From Bacillota bacterium (lineage in GTDB: Bacteria > Bacillota > Clostridia > Clostridiales > Clostridiaceae), in assembly GCA_021779235.1 (NCBI GenBank), contig JAJYBA010000107.1:1-5822 (forward strand): a DNA stretch of 5,822 nt. Direction: 5' to 3'. Positions 1-5,499 of the stretch are shown piece after piece (position 1 is the stretch's first letter; each line of letters starts with the position of its first letter). Position numbers and translations under genes: made by a program. Below the pieces are notes generated by a model. The model did not search any database. It saw only the letters and a program-made list of their open reading frames with translations, and was not told the DNA's origin.

Positions 1-3
1 GTA

Positions 4-24
4 TTAGTGCACCTTTGGTGCTAA
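4..24. terminator. Short hairpin just after the membrane-protein stop codon
   Basis: A small inverted repeat (TTAG, bulged T, GCACC / TTT loop / GGTGC TAA) begins directly after the stop codon of the 25-381 gene. Read on the minus strand it would end that transcript, but the downstream U-tract would lie outside the window. Read on the plus strand it is followed by a T-rich stretch, so it could instead, or also, stop a convergent transcript entering from the left. Direction and function are unproven. Confidence 0.4.
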
Positions 25-381
25 TTAATATATTTTAAATAAAACTAAATCGATAATTGTTGAATATGCTAACATGAATAAGGAAATAAAAAATATTACC
101 CCAACTAAATTAAATCTATTAAAATACTCCATCCATTTCTCTTCATAATTTAAAGGCTCCAACATATCTCTTTTTATAAAGCCTATGCCTGAAATAGCTA
201 AGCCAAAACAAGATATTCTAATAGACGTAGTGTCTACTGATTTTAATATCCCTTGAAGATTTAAGTTTCCGTGAACTAGCCCACCTATTACGCCAATCAC
301 AGCTCCTAAAATTACGGGGATTAAAAATATCTTTAATGATAATTTAAAACAGCGTAATAAATCTTTTAAAATTTCTTTCAT
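25..381 (-). CDS. Small hypothetical integral membrane protein (118 aa)
   Basis: I do not recognise the family. The protein has a short basic N-terminus (MKEILKDLLRC) and a first hydrophobic helix at about residues 14-36, ending in a glycine-rich AVIGVIGG stretch. A second weaker hydrophobic segment lies at about 54-69, followed by a charged loop (KRDMLEPLNYEEKWMEYFNRF, 70-90). The last helix spans about 92-115. Two or three membrane passes fit, with the positive N-terminus probably inside. There is no signal peptidase site and no catalytic motif. The ATG at 381 is well supported: the minus strand reads AGGGAGAGGG a few bases upstream. It lies beyond the tktC terminator, so it is probably transcribed separately from a promoter near the palindrome at 411-433. 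It is a real gene by coding quality and ribosome site; its function is unknown. Confidence 0.75.
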   Translation of the reverse strand: MKEILKDLLRCFKLSLKIFLIPVILGAVIGVIGGLVHGNLNLQGILKSVDTTSIRISCFGLAISGIGFIKRDMLEPLNYEEKWMEYFNRFNLVGVIFFISLFMLAYSTIIDLVLFKIY

Positions 382-410
382 AAATATCCCTCTCCCTATT
401 CTTTACTCTT

Positions 411-433
411 GATGTATTATAACATAATACATC
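411..433 (-). promoter_or_regulatory. Perfect palindrome covering the -10 of the membrane-protein promoter
   Basis: Two perfect 10-bp arms, GATGTATTAT and ATAATACATC, are separated by AAC. On the minus strand a consensus TATAAT (416-421) lies inside the dyad, about 35 bp upstream of the ATG at 381. At the expected -35 position (about 439-444) the sequence is ATGTTT, a poor match. An RNA hairpin here would lack a U-run on either strand, so a terminator is unlikely. A DNA operator for a dimeric regulator that overlaps the -10 is the best reading. The regulator is unknown. Confidence 0.55.
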
Positions 434-481
434 ATAAAAAACATTATTGTGTAGAATAGGTTAAAAAAGAAAATACTAAAT

Positions 482-514
482 TAAAAACCCCTATGCATAA
501 ATACATAGGGATTT
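482..514 (-). terminator. Intrinsic terminator of the transketolase operon
   Basis: Arms CCCTATG (489-495) and CATAGGG (504-510) pair perfectly around an 8-base loop, and AAA/TTT extends the stem past one mismatch. On the minus strand the stem is followed by GTTTTTAA, giving the U-tract. It begins about 7 bases after the tktC stop codon. The plus-strand reading also has a short T-run (ATTTC), but there is no plus-strand gene here. Confidence 0.8.
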
Positions 515-520
515 CTAAAA

Positions 521-1459
521 TTATTTTAAGCCAAGGCCCTTTTTAAGAGCTTTAACTATTTCATCTGCAGTTAATCCATAAGCTTTTAAAAGCTCTTCTG
601 GCTTACCACTCTCACCAAAGGTATCTTTAACTCCAACTCTCATAACTGGTACTGGATAGTTTGAAGTAACAACCTCAGCTACTGCTGAACCAAGTCCACC
701 TAAAATGCTATGCTCTTCAGCAGTAACAATTAGTCCGGTTTCCTTAGCTGCAGCAATAATTGCATCTTCATCGATAGGTTTAATAGTGTGTATATTTAAC
801 ACTTTAACCTTTATGCCTTCCTCTGCTAACATGTTATAAGCTTCTAAAGCAGCATCTACCATAATTCCTGTAGCTATTATTGTTGCGTCTTTACCTTCTC
901 TAAGTGTTACAGCTTTTCCAATCTCAAATTTGTAATCAGGATTATTATTTATCGTCTCAACTCCTGATCTTCCAAGTCTTACATAGCAAGGTCCATGATA
1001 TTCAGTAATAGCTTTTATAGCTGCTTCTGTTTCAACATCATCACTTGGGCTTATAACAACCATGTTTGGTATACTTCTCATTAAAGCTAAATCTTCTATA
1101 GCCTGATGAGAGGCACCATCTTCTCCTACTGTTAACCCTGCATGTGTTGCACAAATTTTAACATTTAATTTTGGATAACAGATAGAATTTCTTATTTGTT
1201 CAAAAGCTCTTCCTGCTGCAAATATAGCGAAAGTACTTGCAAAGGGAATTTTTCCACAGCTAGCAAGTCCTGCAGCCACAGACATCATATTTCCTTCAGC
1301 AATACCCATATTAATGAATCTTTCAGGAGCAACTTTTTTAAAATCTGCTGTTTTAGTAGATTTAGATAAATCTGCATCTAAAACAACTATATTTTCATTT
1401 TCTAGACCTAATTTAGCTAAAGCCTTACCATAAGCTTCTCTTGTTGCAACTTTACCCAT
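521..1459 (-). CDS. Transketolase, C-terminal (pyrimidine-binding) subunit
   Basis: This is the second half of a split transketolase (EC 2.2.1.1), which moves two-carbon ketol units between sugar phosphates in the non-oxidative pentose phosphate pathway in the cytosol. The 312-residue protein has the thiamine-diphosphate pyrimidine domain at about residues 3-165. It includes MGIAEGNMMSVAAGLA with the expected catalytic glutamate E55, the aromatic pocket FASTFAIF (73-80), and THAGLTVGEDGASHQ (105-119) with the usual histidines and aspartate. A transketolase C-terminal domain follows at about 180-305. There is no GDG diphosphate-binding motif here; it lies in the neighbouring subunit, so both are needed. 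The ATG at 1459 shares its A with the TAA of tktN (TAATG), and GGAGGTG lies inside the end of tktN, so translation is probably coupled. Length is normal for split C-subunits. DXS is unlikely given the split form and partner. Confidence 0.95.
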   Translation of the reverse strand: MGKVATREAYGKALAKLGLENENIVVLDADLSKSTKTADFKKVAPERFINMGIAEGNMMSVAAGLASCGKIPFASTFAIFAAGRAFEQIRNSICYPKLNVKICATHAGLTVGEDGASHQAIEDLALMRSIPNMVVISPSDDVETEAAIKAITEYHGPCYVRLGRSGVETINNNPDYKFEIGKAVTLREGKDATIIATGIMVDAALEAYNMLAEEGIKVKVLNIHTIKPIDEDAIIAAAKETGLIVTAEEHSILGGLGSAVAEVVTSNYPVPVMRVGVKDTFGESGKPEELLKAYGLTADEIVKALKKGLGLK

Positions 1460-2283
1460 TATACTGCACCTCCGATTTCATTTAAAGCCTTTTCGCACTG
1501 CTCTTTACTTGGAGCAGTCCCATGCCAACTAGCTTCATTTTCCATGAAGGACACGCCTTTACCCTTTATAGTTTCACAAATTATAACTGTTGGTTTTCCT
1601 TTTGTTTTCTTAGCTTCTTCTATAGCGTTCTTAATTTGCACAAAATCATGTCCATCGATAGAAATAACATTCCATCCAAAGGCTTCAAATTTAGCATCTA
1701 CTGGATCAGAACCCATAACTTCAGAAACTTTACCATCTATTTGAAGTCCATTATGGTCTACAAAAGCTGTTAAATTATCAAGCTTATAATGTGCAGCTGA
1801 CATAGCAGCTTCCCATACTTGACCTTCTGCAAGCTCTCCATCTCCAAGTAGTGAATAAACTCTATATTCTTTTTTATCAAGTTTTCCAGCCAGAGCCATT
1901 CCTACTGCTGTAGAAATCCCTTGACCTAAAGAACCCGTAGACATATCTACTCCAGGTACATAGTTCATATTTGGGTGCCCTTGAAGCATTGAACCAAGTT
2001 TTCTTAGTCCCATTAACTCACTCTTATCAAAGTAACCCTTCTCAGCAAGTACGCTATATAATACTGGTGCAGCGTGTCCCTTTGAAAGTACAAATCTATC
2101 TCTGTCTGGGTCATTTTTATTTTCTACACTTACATTCATCTCATTAAAATATAAAGTAGTCATAATTTCTACAGCGGATAATGATCCACCTGGGTGGCCA
2201 GAAGCTGATTCTGTAAGCATAGTTACTATATCTTTTCTAACTTCTTTAGCAACTGCTTTTAACTGTTCTAATGTTTTTTCCAT
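1459..2283 (-). CDS. Transketolase, N-terminal (TPP diphosphate-binding) subunit
   Basis: This is the N-terminal half of the same split transketolase. The 274-residue protein carries ESASGHPGGSLS (25-36), LSKGHA (67-72) and TGSLGQG (116-122). It also has the thiamine-diphosphate/metal motif starting GDGELAEGQ (147-155) and ending VDHN (175-178), as in all TPP enzymes. It supplies the diphosphate- and magnesium-binding domain; the downstream subunit supplies the catalytic glutamate on the pyrimidine side. I chose the ATG at 2283 because AGGAGG sits 7 bases upstream and MEKTLEQLKAVAKEVRKD starts like family members. The in-frame extension to a TTG at 2367 would translate the tandem repeats and is spurious. 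The last codons contain the ribosome site for tktC. The pair is probably one bicistronic unit from the promoter at 2504-2531, ending at 482-514. Confidence 0.95.
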   Translation of the reverse strand: MEKTLEQLKAVAKEVRKDIVTMLTESASGHPGGSLSAVEIMTTLYFNEMNVSVENKNDPDRDRFVLSKGHAAPVLYSVLAEKGYFDKSELMGLRKLGSMLQGHPNMNYVPGVDMSTGSLGQGISTAVGMALAGKLDKKEYRVYSLLGDGELAEGQVWEAAMSAAHYKLDNLTAFVDHNGLQIDGKVSEVMGSDPVDAKFEAFGWNVISIDGHDFVQIKNAIEEAKKTKGKPTVIICETIKGKGVSFMENEASWHGTAPSKEQCEKALNEIGGAV

Positions 2284-2290
2284 GTATATT

Positions 2291-2517
2291 CCTCCTAGTT
2301 TTTCTCTGGAGCATAAAACAATTATTAATTGTTTACCTCCTAGTGTTTTCTTTGGAGTATAAAACAATTATTAATTGTTTTCCTCCTAGTATTTCTTTGG
2401 AGCATAAAACAACTATTAATTGTTTTCCTCCTAATATTCCTTTAGGATAAATAACAATTTTTAATCGTTATCATCCTAATATTCCTATTTATCTTCTTTA
2501 ATTATTATAACAATATT
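2291..2517 (-). repeat. 45-bp tandem repeats forming the tktN leader RNA
   Basis: Four clear units lie head to tail: 2291-2335, 2336-2381, 2382-2426 and 2427-2471 (45, 46, 45 and 45 bp). A decayed fifth follows at about 2472-2517. Units become more diverged with distance from tktN. On the minus strand each unit reads: hairpin (consensus AAACAATTAATAATTGTTT, 9-bp arms), then TATRCTCC, a short A-rich spacer, and CTAGGAGG. The unit next to the gene provides the tktN ribosome site. CTCC can pair with GGAG of the same unit (in unit four TCCTAA with TTAGGA), which would hide the site. Variants in units three and four keep hairpin pairing through G-U or compensated changes on the minus-strand RNA. 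From the predicted promoter, the leader is roughly 210 nt. I cannot name this element. Confidence 0.85.
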
Positions 2518-2531
2518 CTACACTATAACAA
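2504..2531 (-). promoter_or_regulatory. Sigma-A-type promoter of the transketolase operon
   Basis: On the minus strand TTGTTA (2526-2531) is followed by 16 bases and a perfect TATAAT (2504-2509). Transcription would begin near 2497, at the far edge of the tandem repeats, so the repeats would be transcribed. It lies downstream of the ndoA terminator, consistent with an independent operon. Confidence 0.65.
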
Positions 2532-2588
2532 CATAGTTTTAGAAATTTCTATAAAATTCATTAAAAATTATATAAGGAGTAATCTACA

Positions 2589-2619
2589 AAAGCTAATATA
2601 TATCATAAATATTAGCTTT
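2589..2619. other. 11-bp stem-loop between ndoA and tktN
   Basis: Perfect arms AAAGCTAATAT (2589-2599) and ATATTAGCTTT (2609-2619) flank a 9-base AT loop. On the minus strand the stem is followed only by TTTTG, a poor U-tract. It could be a back-up terminator after the stronger one at 2628-2666, or an upstream regulatory dyad about 60 bp above the tkt -35. No gene was found between 2284 and 2671. Confidence 0.45.
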
Positions 2620-2627
2620 CACGCGTC

Positions 2628-2666
2628 CAATATAAAAATAAAAATAAGGGCAATAAATGCCCTTAT
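2628..2666 (-). terminator. Strong intrinsic terminator after ndoA
   Basis: Perfect 9-bp arms ATAAGGGCA (2644-2652) and TGCCCTTAT (2658-2666) surround a 5-base loop. On the minus strand they are followed by TTTTATTTTTATATT. It begins 6 bases past the ndoA stop and separates the toxin-antitoxin operon from the transketolase operon. Confidence 0.88.
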
Positions 2667-2671
2667 CCATT

Positions 2672-3019
2672 TTATAATCCTACACTAATTAAAAGTGCGT
2701 TATCAACCTTTTCCATATCGCTATCAGTCATATGACCAATTTTTTCTTTTAATCTTTTTTTATCTAATGTTCTTATCTGTTCCAGCAAAACTACAGAATC
2801 TTTATTTAATCCATACTCTTCTGAAGAAATCTCAACATGAGTAGGGAGTTTCGCCTTATTTATCTGCGACGTAATAGCTGCAATAATAATAGTGGGACTG
2901 TATTTATTACCAATATCATTTTGAATTATAATTACTGGTCTAACCCCACCTTGCTCTGAGCCTACAACCGGACTCAGATCAGCATAAAATATATCTCCTC
3001 TTTTCACTATTGTTGTCAT
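2672..3019 (-). CDS. ndoA: MazF/PemK-type mRNA endoribonuclease toxin EndoA (NdoA)
   Basis: This 115-residue toxin closely resembles B. subtilis EndoA/MazF (116 aa), a cytosolic ribosome-independent endoribonuclease that cuts single-stranded RNA at UACAU. It begins MTTIVKRGDIFYADLSPVVG. The residues matching those important in B. subtilis MazF are present: S21, R27 in GGVRPV, T50 in AAITSQ and Q81 in LLEQIRT, each two positions later than in B. subtilis. KLPTHVEI and DSVVLLEQIRT are also typical. I chose the ATG at 3019 because homology begins there and GGAGAG lies 11 bases upstream. A longer in-frame ORF from 3082 adds 21 residues foreign to the family. The gene overlaps the antitoxin by 41 bp, so translation is probably coupled. 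All residues expected for activity are intact, so it should be functional. A strong terminator follows at once. Confidence 0.96.
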   Translation of the reverse strand: MTTIVKRGDIFYADLSPVVGSEQGGVRPVIIIQNDIGNKYSPTIIIAAITSQINKAKLPTHVEISSEEYGLNKDSVVLLEQIRTLDKKRLKEKIGHMTDSDMEKVDNALLISVGL

Positions 3020-3299
3020 TAGACAAATCACTCTCCGAAAGCTTAGCTTCATATTCTTTAAAATCTTTAATATCAATTTCAAAACCCATGTCAGCTATTT
3101 CTAAATTTAATTCAGCCATCTCTAAATAGCCCCGTTTCATTTCATCTATATAATTAAGTCTTTTCTTTTCCTCAATATATAATATTATAGCTTCCCTAAT
3201 AAATTCACTTCTTTTTTTACAATCTTTCTCAAGTGCCTTATTAAATTCAATGTAGAGTGTTTCTGAGAGGTTTACAACTAATCTCTTTGAAGTTGACAT
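2979..3299 (-). CDS. ndoAI: Ribbon-helix-helix antitoxin EndoAI (NdoAI/MazE-type)
   Basis: This 106-residue partner of NdoA binds and blocks the toxin and probably binds DNA at its own promoter. Residues 5-44 form a ribbon-helix-helix domain: strand KRLVVNLSETL, then helices around FNKALEKDCKK and RSEFIREAIILYIEE. Residues 54-69 (MKRGYLEMAELNLEIA) match the segment of B. subtilis EndoAI (MRRGYMEMAKINLNIS) lying before its C-terminal toxin-binding part. It is about a dozen residues longer than B. subtilis EndoAI; the tail NDNNSEKRRYILC lies inside the overlap with ndoA. The ATG at 3299 has AGGAGGT 12 bases upstream. A consensus promoter sits at 3349-3378. Position directly after alr repeats the B. 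subtilis order. Confidence 0.92.
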   Translation of the reverse strand: MSTSKRLVVNLSETLYIEFNKALEKDCKKRSEFIREAIILYIEEKKRLNYIDEMKRGYLEMAELNLEIADMGFEIDIKDFKEYEAKLSESDLSNDNNSEKRRYILC

Positions 3300-3348
3300 A
3301 GAAAATTTAATACCTCCTATTTACTTACGCAACAATATGTATAAAATA

Positions 3349-3378
3349 ATTATAATTCAACCTCTGTCAATCTGTCAA
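3349..3378 (-). promoter_or_regulatory. Consensus promoter of ndoAI-ndoA with doubled TTGACAGA
   Basis: On the minus strand a perfect TTGACA (3373-3378) and a perfect TATAAT (3349-3354) are 18 bases apart. The -35 is the first of two exact tandem copies of TTGACAGA (3371-3378 and 3363-3370). Transcription would start near 3342, about 40 bases before the antitoxin ATG. The operon therefore need not rely on read-through from alr. The doubled octamer could be an operator. Confidence 0.78.
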
Positions 3379-3458
3379 AGAAATTATCGGTAATTTCGCC
3401 CTTTTACAACAAGTAGATTTACACATAAATAGTTTATTCTACATATAATACATGAATA

Positions 3459-4619
3459 TTACACATAGTTCCTTATTTTTACAACCTTACCTTCTTTAAC
3501 GTAGACTCTTGGAACTCTTTTGCTAATCATGCAAACTACTTCGTAGTTTATAGTACCTATTAGTTCTCCAACTGTGTCTGCACTAAATATGTTATTTTCA
3601 TCTTCTCCTATTAGTATAACCTCATCTCCAATTTTTACTCCATCAATTTCCGTAACATCAATCATGCACTGATCCATGCAAATTCTACCTATTACCGGAG
3701 CAAATTTACCCTTTAAGATAACCTTTCCCTTTTCAAATAAGAGTCTAGTATATCCATCAGCATACCCAACTGGAAGTGTAGCTATAACACTTTCTTTTTC
3801 TGTTTTATACTTTCTTCCGTAACTCACGTATTCTCCAGACGGCAAAGTTTTTATGTGTACTACATTTGTTTTTAAGGTCATTACTGGTTTTAAATTTATG
3901 TTTTCCTTATTTACCTCTTCAGAAGGATAATAGCCATATAATATTATACCTGGGCGAACTGCCTCATAATGGGTTTCTGGTAAATCTATAATAGCAGCAC
4001 TATTGGCAACATGCCTCATATTTATGTTCACTTTTTTCTCTTTTAACTTTTCATAAAAATCATTGTATTTTTTTACTTGATCATAAGTATAAGTTTTATC
4101 TTTTTCATCCGCTGAAGAAAAATGACAAAACATTCCTTCTACAATTATGTTAGGTAATGTGCTAATATTATATACTTCTTCTACACTCTCATCATTTGGT
4201 AGGTAGCCTATTCTCCCCATACCCGTATCTACAACTATGTGAATTTTAGCTACTTTATTTTTCTTTTGAGCCATCTTTGATAGTTCTTTTGCGAATTCAT
4301 AAGAGTATACAGCTTGCTCAATATCATATCTTAATAAATTATCTATTAAATTTGGCGGTGTAAATCCTAAAATCATTATTGGGCATTCTATTCCTGAGCG
4401 CCTAAGCTCCACTGCTTCACTTATTACCGCTACCGCCAGTCTATTGGCGCCATTTTGTAGGAGCACTGGAGCTACATCTACAGCTCCATGTCCATAGGCA
4501 TCTGCCTTTACAACCGCTATAATATTTTCACTCTTAGCTACTCTTCGAATTTCTCTCATATTATGAGCTAGTTTGTCTAAATCAACCTCTGCCCATACAG
4601 GCCTTAAATGTCTAAACAT
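3459..4619 (-). CDS. alr: Alanine racemase (PLP-dependent)
   Basis: The enzyme interconverts L- and D-alanine in the cytosol, supplying D-alanine for peptidoglycan; in spore-formers racemases also tune alanine germinant levels. The 386-residue length is typical. The N-terminal TIM barrel contains AVVKADAYGHG with the PLP lysine (K38 from the ATG used here). GRIGY follows in the middle, then RPGIILYGYYP. The C-terminal beta domain has VSYGRKY, whose first tyrosine is the second catalytic base, plus LPVGYADGYTRLL and GRICMDQCMIDVT. I prefer the ATG at 4619 because GAGGTGAAGG lies just upstream; the in-frame GTG at 4628 lacks a ribosome site. Neighbours (lipoprotein before, ndoAI after) match B. 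subtilis. I see no convincing terminator between alr and the ndoAI promoter, so some read-through is likely. Confidence 0.97.
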   Translation of the reverse strand: MFRHLRPVWAEVDLDKLAHNMREIRRVAKSENIIAVVKADAYGHGAVDVAPVLLQNGANRLAVAVISEAVELRRSGIECPIMILGFTPPNLIDNLLRYDIEQAVYSYEFAKELSKMAQKKNKVAKIHIVVDTGMGRIGYLPNDESVEEVYNISTLPNIIVEGMFCHFSSADEKDKTYTYDQVKKYNDFYEKLKEKKVNINMRHVANSAAIIDLPETHYEAVRPGIILYGYYPSEEVNKENINLKPVMTLKTNVVHIKTLPSGEYVSYGRKYKTEKESVIATLPVGYADGYTRLLFEKGKVILKGKFAPVIGRICMDQCMIDVTEIDGVKIGDEVILIGEDENNIFSADTVGELIGTINYEVVCMISKRVPRVYVKEGKVVKIRNYV

Positions 4620-4641
4620 GACCTTCACCTCATCTGTTATT

Positions 4642-4764
4642 GCGATTTATACTGCTCACGGTCATATTTTTCACAATAATAAAGTAATTTCCGCGGCAGT
4701 TTATACTTTTCACGGATAAATATTTTATTAAAATGAAATTTATCGCCGAGTAAAGTATAATTCA
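4642..4764. repeat. Degenerate direct and inverted repeat cluster upstream of alr
   Basis: Two 20-bp plus-strand copies, 4642-4661 and 4696-4715, agree at 16 of 20 positions around TTTATACT--TCACGG. A weaker copy, TCATATTTTTCAC, lies at 4662-4674. An inverted relative at about 4743-4762 reads TTATACTTTACTCGGCGAT on the minus strand. With the copy at 4701-4720 it makes a long imperfect hairpin (9-bp outer and 6-bp inner helices). A GC-rich CCGCGG (4691-4696) stands out in AT-rich DNA. It fills the alr leader. It could be a decayed dispersed repeat or regulator sites; no clear -35/-10 pair was found. Confidence 0.55.
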
Positions 4765-4786
4765 TATGTTTATGTTTTTAAGCATA

Positions 4787-5401
4787 CTACGGAATTAAGA
4801 ACTCTGACGGTTCAATTTTGGCGTTTGGAAGAAATTTAGTATATGTTATCTCAATCTTTTCTTTTCCCTTGATATCGTAAATAACTAATCTCTCTGGTAG
4901 CATAGTTTTAGTATTAACATACATCAATGCATTATTAATGTTTTTATTGCTGCCGGGTATAAATAAATCAATTACTGTGTACTCAATATCATTAATATTT
5001 TTAACAACATACTTTATTTCCTCGTTAGTATATAATAATCCTATGTATTCACCAATAAAACTTAGTTTAAGCACTTCATCAAAATCCTTACTCTGCACAT
5101 ACTTTGTTCCGTTGTTTTTGTCACTAATATAGATATTATCATCGTTTTTATAAATAAACACCCTGTCATTGTTTAGTTCTAGTTTGTATCCACCTCCCTG
5201 TAAATAGGATTGCCTTGCCTTATAATTAATCTTCTGTTTATCATTTTTTACATCCATATTCATTTCTGTAGTATAACTTTCCATGTTTTTTAAAAAAGTT
5301 GTAATATCATTAGTATCCTTTGGTTTTTTGCCACAAGAAGTTAATAGTACTGAGCTTAAAATTAGTAACAGACTTAAAAGTAATAGTATATTTTTTTTCA
5401 T
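4787..5401 (-). CDS. Sporulation/germination lipoprotein, YdcC/GerS-like (LolA-like fold)
   Basis: A 204-residue secreted lipoprotein. It has a lysine start, a leucine-rich hydrophobic stretch (5-20) and a lipobox LTSC with acylated C23. The rest is a beta-rich domain with alternating strands (NMDVKNDKQKINYKARQSY, RVFIYKNDDNIYISDKN, YVNTKTMLPERLVIYD, KIEITYTKF), the pattern of LolA/outer-membrane-lipoprotein-sorting-like proteins. Between acpS and alr in B. subtilis sits ydcC, a LolA-like sporulation lipoprotein. In Clostridioides difficile, gerS, required with CwlD for cortex modification and germination, is paired with an alanine racemase gene. Position therefore supports a spore role, probably at the outer forespore or spore membrane, but the sequence alone does not prove GerS function. 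The ATG at 5401 has AGGAGG 7 bases upstream, in a leader related to the tktN repeats. No clear terminator follows. Confidence 0.8.
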   Translation of the reverse strand: MKKNILLLLSLLLILSSVLLTSCGKKPKDTNDITTFLKNMESYTTEMNMDVKNDKQKINYKARQSYLQGGGYKLELNNDRVFIYKNDDNIYISDKNNGTKYVQSKDFDEVLKLSFIGEYIGLLYTNEEIKYVVKNINDIEYTVIDLFIPGSNKNINNALMYVNTKTMLPERLVIYDIKGKEKIEITYTKFLPNAKIEPSEFLIP

Positions 5402-5407
5402 TGTTAT

Positions 5408-5457
5408 CCTCCTAGCAGTTCTCTAGAGTAGATAAAAATTATAAATTGCTATCTACC
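5408..5457 (-). promoter_or_regulatory. Single repeat-like leader element before the lipoprotein gene
   Basis: On the minus strand this reads as a hairpin with 7-bp arms GTAGATA/TATCTAC, then CTCTAGAGAACTG and CTAGGAGG, ending in the ribosome site of the lipoprotein gene. It shares the order and core (TTTTAT, CTCnAGAGAA, CTAGGAGGA) with the tktN-proximal unit at 2291-2335. CTC-TAG can pair with CTAGGAG around one bulged G, which would mask the ribosome site. Confidence 0.6.
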
Positions 5458-5499
5458 ATAACAAATCACTTCACTACTAATACTATTACTCATGGTTAC

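Noticed and set aside
1522..1773. Plus-strand ORFs of 83 and 66 codons opposite tktN
   Set aside because: They lie antisense to strongly conserved transketolase coding sequence, lack good ribosome sites and show no recognisable protein.
2284..2367. N-terminal extension of tktN into the repeats from a TTG
   Set aside because: It translates the repeat units themselves; family homology and a strong ribosome site both place the start at the ATG at 2283.
2291..2471. CRISPR array reading of the 45-bp repeats
   Set aside because: The units abut with no unique spacers, contain ribosome sites and form the leader of a gene, and no cas gene is present.
2284..2500. T-box or other known riboswitch in the tktN leader
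   Set aside because: No T-box consensus, and no terminator/antiterminator pair or known aptamer core was seen; the structure is a simple repeated unit.
3020..3082. 21-residue N-terminal extension of ndoA
   Set aside because: EndoA proteins start at the residues near the ATG at 3019, and the extension is just another frame of the antitoxin gene.
3421..3458. Terminator directly after alr
   Set aside because: Only short interrupted A-T pairings such as TAATA/TATTA are present, with no U-run.
4620..4628. GTG start three codons upstream for alr
   Set aside because: No ribosome site precedes it, whereas the ATG at 4619 has GAGGTGA at a suitable distance, partly formed by this GTG itself.
4938..5132. 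Plus-strand 64-codon ORF opposite the lipoprotein gene
   Set aside because: Its hydrophobic look comes from reading beta-strand codons in reverse; no ribosome site or homology is visible.
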